Shown here one piece after another: positions 36,716 through 39,580 of a stretch of 39,580 nt of DNA. The position numbers were made by a program, and so were the translations under genes. The stretch lies in the IMG/VR virus record IMGVR_UViG_3300029319_000143, positions 1-39,580 of that record; one strand, written 5' to 3'. The notes below the pieces were generated by a model. The model made no database searches, was not told the DNA's origin, and worked only from the letters and a program-made list of their open reading frames with translations. Position 1 is the stretch's first letter. Each line of letters starts with the position of its first letter. Source of the DNA: a virus.

Positions 36716-39400
36716 TTATTCCCCTATTTTTAGTGCTGTTAATGTTATATCAATTGCAGTAGTAACATTACTTCTGTTAACAACGGAAAGATACATTGTT
36801 GTTGTTCTAGGATTATCATTATTAAATCCCATAACTCCAGGTGTAACTAGTACACTTTGATTTGGACCTGATGTTCTTACTTCAGCAATCACACCTCCAC
36901 CTGGTGTTGGATCAGTACCTTCACTTCTAGTATCATCTGCTTGTCTAGATGCATCATCTACAAAAACTCTAATCCAAGCTTCATGTGATGATGTAATCTT
37001 ATATAAGACATATCCTTTATATCCTGATATATTTAGATCTCCAATACCTCCATTCTGTACAATAGGACCAGTTTGTCCTGTCAAATCAGTAATAGATGGA
37101 GATGTGCTACCAGCGTTTGCAGTGATAACTCCATTACCATCAATAGTAATAGAAGTTCCATCAACTTTAACACCACCTAACGTAAGTGTACTAGCAGTAG
37201 GTAATGTATATGCACCAGCATTAGCACTGAGAACACCATTGCCATCAATCGTTAAATTACTACCTATCTTGACACCACCAAGAACTGATGGACTAGCAGT
37301 AGGCAATGTATATGCACTTGGTATGCTAGGTTTGTTACGTATCTCTGCTAAACCTGATGTAGCATTCCAATCTGATTGAACTGGAGCAGTGCTATTAACT
37401 GTAACCTTTTTGTTTATGCTATCCCAAGAAATATCGGTTCCATTACTACCTACAAATTCAATTGTGTCTGTAGTTCCACTTGCAGGAACTAAATTTAATA
37501 GTAATTGGTTACTTGTGTTATTACTACCAGTAAGATCATATGTCGTACCTCCACCTCCACCTCCACCACTTGCTTGTGCAGTCGCACTCAATGTTCTATT
37601 AACGCTATCGTAGGTAAATGATATATTTTGATGTGTGCCACCAAGAATCATTGCAGAAGCTGCATCTTTTGCATCATTGTCAGTATAAGTTCCACCTCCA
37701 CCTGCACCTTGTCTAAAGGTTAGTGTATTGGCATCAGTCCTTTCTACTGTGATACCATCAGCACCAGCAAAAGTAATATCATCTATACCTGCTACATCTC
37801 CACTACCAGTCAATCTAAACTTAGAAGAAGTTCCTGTTCCTTGTTCTGCTGATATAGAATATCCATAAGTGGGTGCATCTAATATTGGGAATGCATCTAC
37901 CCACTGATTGCTATTACCATCATTATAACGAATTTTTAATCTACCCTCATTAGACTTCCACCATAAATCTCCACTCTGAGGTGCTGGATTTGTAGGAGGA
38001 GTATCAGAAACACTAACATTAGCTCCACTAGAACTACTACTACCACCGCCACCACCAGCGTTGTTAGAAGTATCTACCCATTGATTGCTAGTACCATCCT
38101 GATACCAAATTTTAAGTTGTCCTTCATCAGCTTTATACCAAAGATCTCCACCGCTAGGACTTGATGGTGGTGTATCGGATACTGTTACAGAACTACTACC
38201 TCCACCACTACCAGAAATGTCAGTGTCATTAATCCAATTAGTACCATTGTATTTCAATACTTGTCCACTTATGGGACTTGTAATAACAACATTACTAAGA
38301 TCTTGAATATTTGCTACAGGTGCAGTAGATTCCCAAGAACTACCATTATATTTTAAAATATATCCATTCTGAACACCAGGTGTAGAAACATCAGTTAGAT
38401 TTGCTAATGTTCTTTGTGTCAGATCTGTAAAACTACCAGTCGTTGCTACAGTTGCAAGAGTTGGTTTGTTTAAAATAAATGATGGTTTTGAACTATCTTG
38501 TTGTGCCCAGTCAGACTTAAATTGTGCTAAGTGTTGAGTGGTTGGTTCATTGACCCAGTTACTTCCATTCCAACGCAACATTTCATCAGTCTGTAGGTTG
38601 GTAAGAACAGGAAGTAGATAACCTTGTGCAGCATGATTACCCCAACCATGTGCAGTATTCCAATTATTAATTAATGTTGATGTAATACCAGATGCAGCAG
38701 AAGCAGAAAATATAGGATCTGTTTCTGTAAATGAAGAAATATATGTAGGTGTAAAATTCTCCCACCTACCTGCACCAGAATTATATTTTAATAATTGACC
38801 ATTCTGTGTATTGGTATCACTGACATTACCAATATCATTGAGTGTATTAATTTGAGTTCCACCAGCATCAGTAGCATTTGTCCATCTATTGTTAGTGCTA
38901 TCATATTTTAATACTTGATCATTCTGTGGATTATTAATGAATACATTTCCAATATCATTAATATCAGCAATACCTGTAAGAGGTTGGTTTGTCCAAACAC
39001 TACCATTGTATTGAAGAACATGAGTGTTTACTGGATTACTTATAGTTACACCAGGAATATCATTAAGTGTTGCTGTATTAAGTCTGTAAAGACCTAGATT
39101 TGCTGGAGTAAATGTGAACGTACCATTTGCATTATTATATGATAAAGATCCATTACCAGTTGGACTAGCAGTTATGATAGAAAAACTGGTACTAACGATG
39201 TCCGTATCTAGAACCCATTCAGTACCATTGTATTTTATTATTTGTGAATTTGTCGCACCAGCCGCTGTTACGTCAACAAGATCATTTAGATTAAAAGTAT
39301 CAACTTGTTGTTTTAGATTGAATACATCAACAGCTAATTCATTTAACTCCTGTCTTTGTTGTTCAAAAGTATCAGTTTTTGGGACGTTCCTTAATACCAT
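36716..39400 (-). CDS. Repeat tail fibre-like protein (894 aa)
   Basis: After an N-terminal attachment helix (FEQQRQELNELAVDVFNLKQ), residues ~38-395 hold about seven copies of a unit of the type LNDI..V....QN.Q(V/L)LKYN...W.N, interrupted by a GWGNHA motif near residue 252. The next block has two copies of VSDTPP.....GDLW(Y/W)K..EG.LKI, around residues 405-500. Then come two YTLPTAS...LGG.K segments (the ones shared with the collar protein). A beta-structured C-terminus ends ALKIGE. It is a modular fibre or virion-surface protein. The gene begins within the end of the partial upstream gene (29-base overlap). Confidence 0.8.
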   Translation of the reverse strand: MVLRNVPKTDTFEQQRQELNELAVDVFNLKQQVDTFNLNDLVDVTAAGATNSQIIKYNGTEWVLDTDIVSTSFSIITASPTGNGSLSYNNANGTFTFTPANLGLYRLNTATLNDIPGVTISNPVNTHVLQYNGSVWTNQPLTGIADINDIGNVFINNPQNDQVLKYDSTNNRWTNATDAGGTQINTLNDIGNVSDTNTQNGQLLKYNSGAGRWENFTPTYISSFTETDPIFSASAASGITSTLINNWNTAHGWGNHAAQGYLLPVLTNLQTDEMLRWNGSNWVNEPTTQHLAQFKSDWAQQDSSKPSFILNKPTLATVATTGSFTDLTQRTLANLTDVSTPGVQNGYILKYNGSSWESTAPVANIQDLSNVVITSPISGQVLKYNGTNWINDTDISGSGGGSSSVTVSDTPPSSPSGGDLWYKADEGQLKIWYQDGTSNQWVDTSNNAGGGGGSSSSSGANVSVSDTPPTNPAPQSGDLWWKSNEGRLKIRYNDGNSNQWVDAFPILDAPTYGYSISAEQGTGTSSKFRLTGSGDVAGIDDITFAGADGITVERTDANTLTFRQGAGGGGTYTDNDAKDAASAMILGGTHQNISFTYDSVNRTLSATAQASGGGGGGGTTYDLTGSNNTSNQLLLNLVPASGTTDTIEFVGSNGTDISWDSINKKVTVNSTAPVQSDWNATSGLAEIRNKPSIPSAYTLPTASPSVLGGVKIGSNLTIDGNGVLSANAGAYTLPTASTLTLGGVKVDGTSITIDGNGVITANAGSTSPSITDLTGQTGPIVQNGGIGDLNISGYKGYVLYKITSSHEAWIRVFVDDASRQADDTRSEGTDPTPGGGVIAEVRTSGPNQSVLVTPGVMGFNNDNPRTTTMYLSVVNRSNVTTAIDITLTALKIGE

Positions 39401-39580
39401 CAGGATTAACCAATTGCTTTAATAGAGACTTGATCTCACTTAACTCACCTTTTAAATGATCTAACTCATGTTCCATGTTTTGAAACTTTAATTTAGACCT
39501 CTTATATTTCTCAAACGAAGACCTATCGGTATTTATGATTGCACCAGAATTAACATCCCTATAGAGATGATCATTGTCCT
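39372..39580 (-). CDS. Partial cyanophage structural/hypothetical protein (C-terminal 67 aa)
   Basis: A minus-strand frame runs from the right edge and ends with TGA at 39374-39372. The 67 residues begin NDHLYRDVNSGAIINTDRSS, continue FEKYKRSKLKFQNMEHELDH and end NPDGIKERPKN, so the C-terminal part is a charged coiled coil. No stop codon interrupts it and codon use matches the neighbours. It overlaps the 894-aa gene start by 29 bases. Its full size and function are outside the window. Confidence 0.7.
   Translation of the reverse strand, partial: DNDHLYRDVNSGAIINTDRSSFEKYKRSKLKFQNMEHELDHLKGELSEIKSLLKQLVNPDGIKERPKN

Overview
The window looks like the structural half of a T4-like marine cyanophage genome (a cyanomyovirus infecting Synechococcus or Prochlorococcus). 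Three things support this: recognisable T4-type neck, tail-completion and small-terminase proteins in order (gp13, gp14, gp15, gp16); a plastoquinol terminal oxidase (PTOX), an auxiliary photosynthesis gene typical of these phages; and repeated NATAAATA late-promoter boxes upstream of structural genes. The DNA is AT-rich and tightly packed, with many 1-4 base TAATG/TGATG/ATGA stop-start overlaps. All genes but one lie on the minus strand, so transcription runs from the right end of the window to the left.

In transcription order, from about 39.6 to 11.8 kb, there is a long run of virion structural, fibre and adhesin genes. A partial gene and an 894-aa repeat fibre come first, followed by a 796-aa protein, a tail-collar protein, an 866-aa beta-helix protein, a glycine-rich protein with a fibrinogen-like end, smaller baseplate or fibre proteins and a 478-aa protein. 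A clear intrinsic terminator at 24.66 kb closes that block. The 1578-aa repeat protein follows, then two small proteins (one with an Mtd-like N-terminus) and a 1626-aa fibre with five N-terminal CBM5/12-like modules and a C-terminal S74-type chaperone. Three tandem paralogous adhesin-like proteins and a probable fibre-assembly protein end the run.

From 11.8 to 6.6 kb lies a compact cassette of eight genes. Seven are 2-oxoglutarate/Fe(II)-dependent oxygenase homologues and one is unrecognised. Three of the seven carry the normal HxD iron motif and four have HxH at that place. One of the HxH genes is the only plus-strand gene in the window. The cassette is wedged between the fibre/adhesin genes and gp13, so its products could modify virion proteins or host surface molecules; that is inference.

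From 6.6 to 3.2 kb come gp13, gp14, gp15 and gp16. Both gp14 and gp15 carry apparent extra modules: a beta-rich insertion in gp14 and a dockerin/EF-hand-like calcium-binding loop at the end of gp15. From 3.2 kb to the left edge are about ten small genes, two with single membrane segments and a third, 33-aa one just ahead of PTOX. Two sigma70-like promoters and a late promoter serve this region. Four of these small genes or edge fragments (1-101, 598-699, 2247-2423, 2420-2584) were found by reading the reverse strand directly. The structural genes appear to be late genes read by a gp55-type sigma factor. The PTOX pair also has a late-type promoter.
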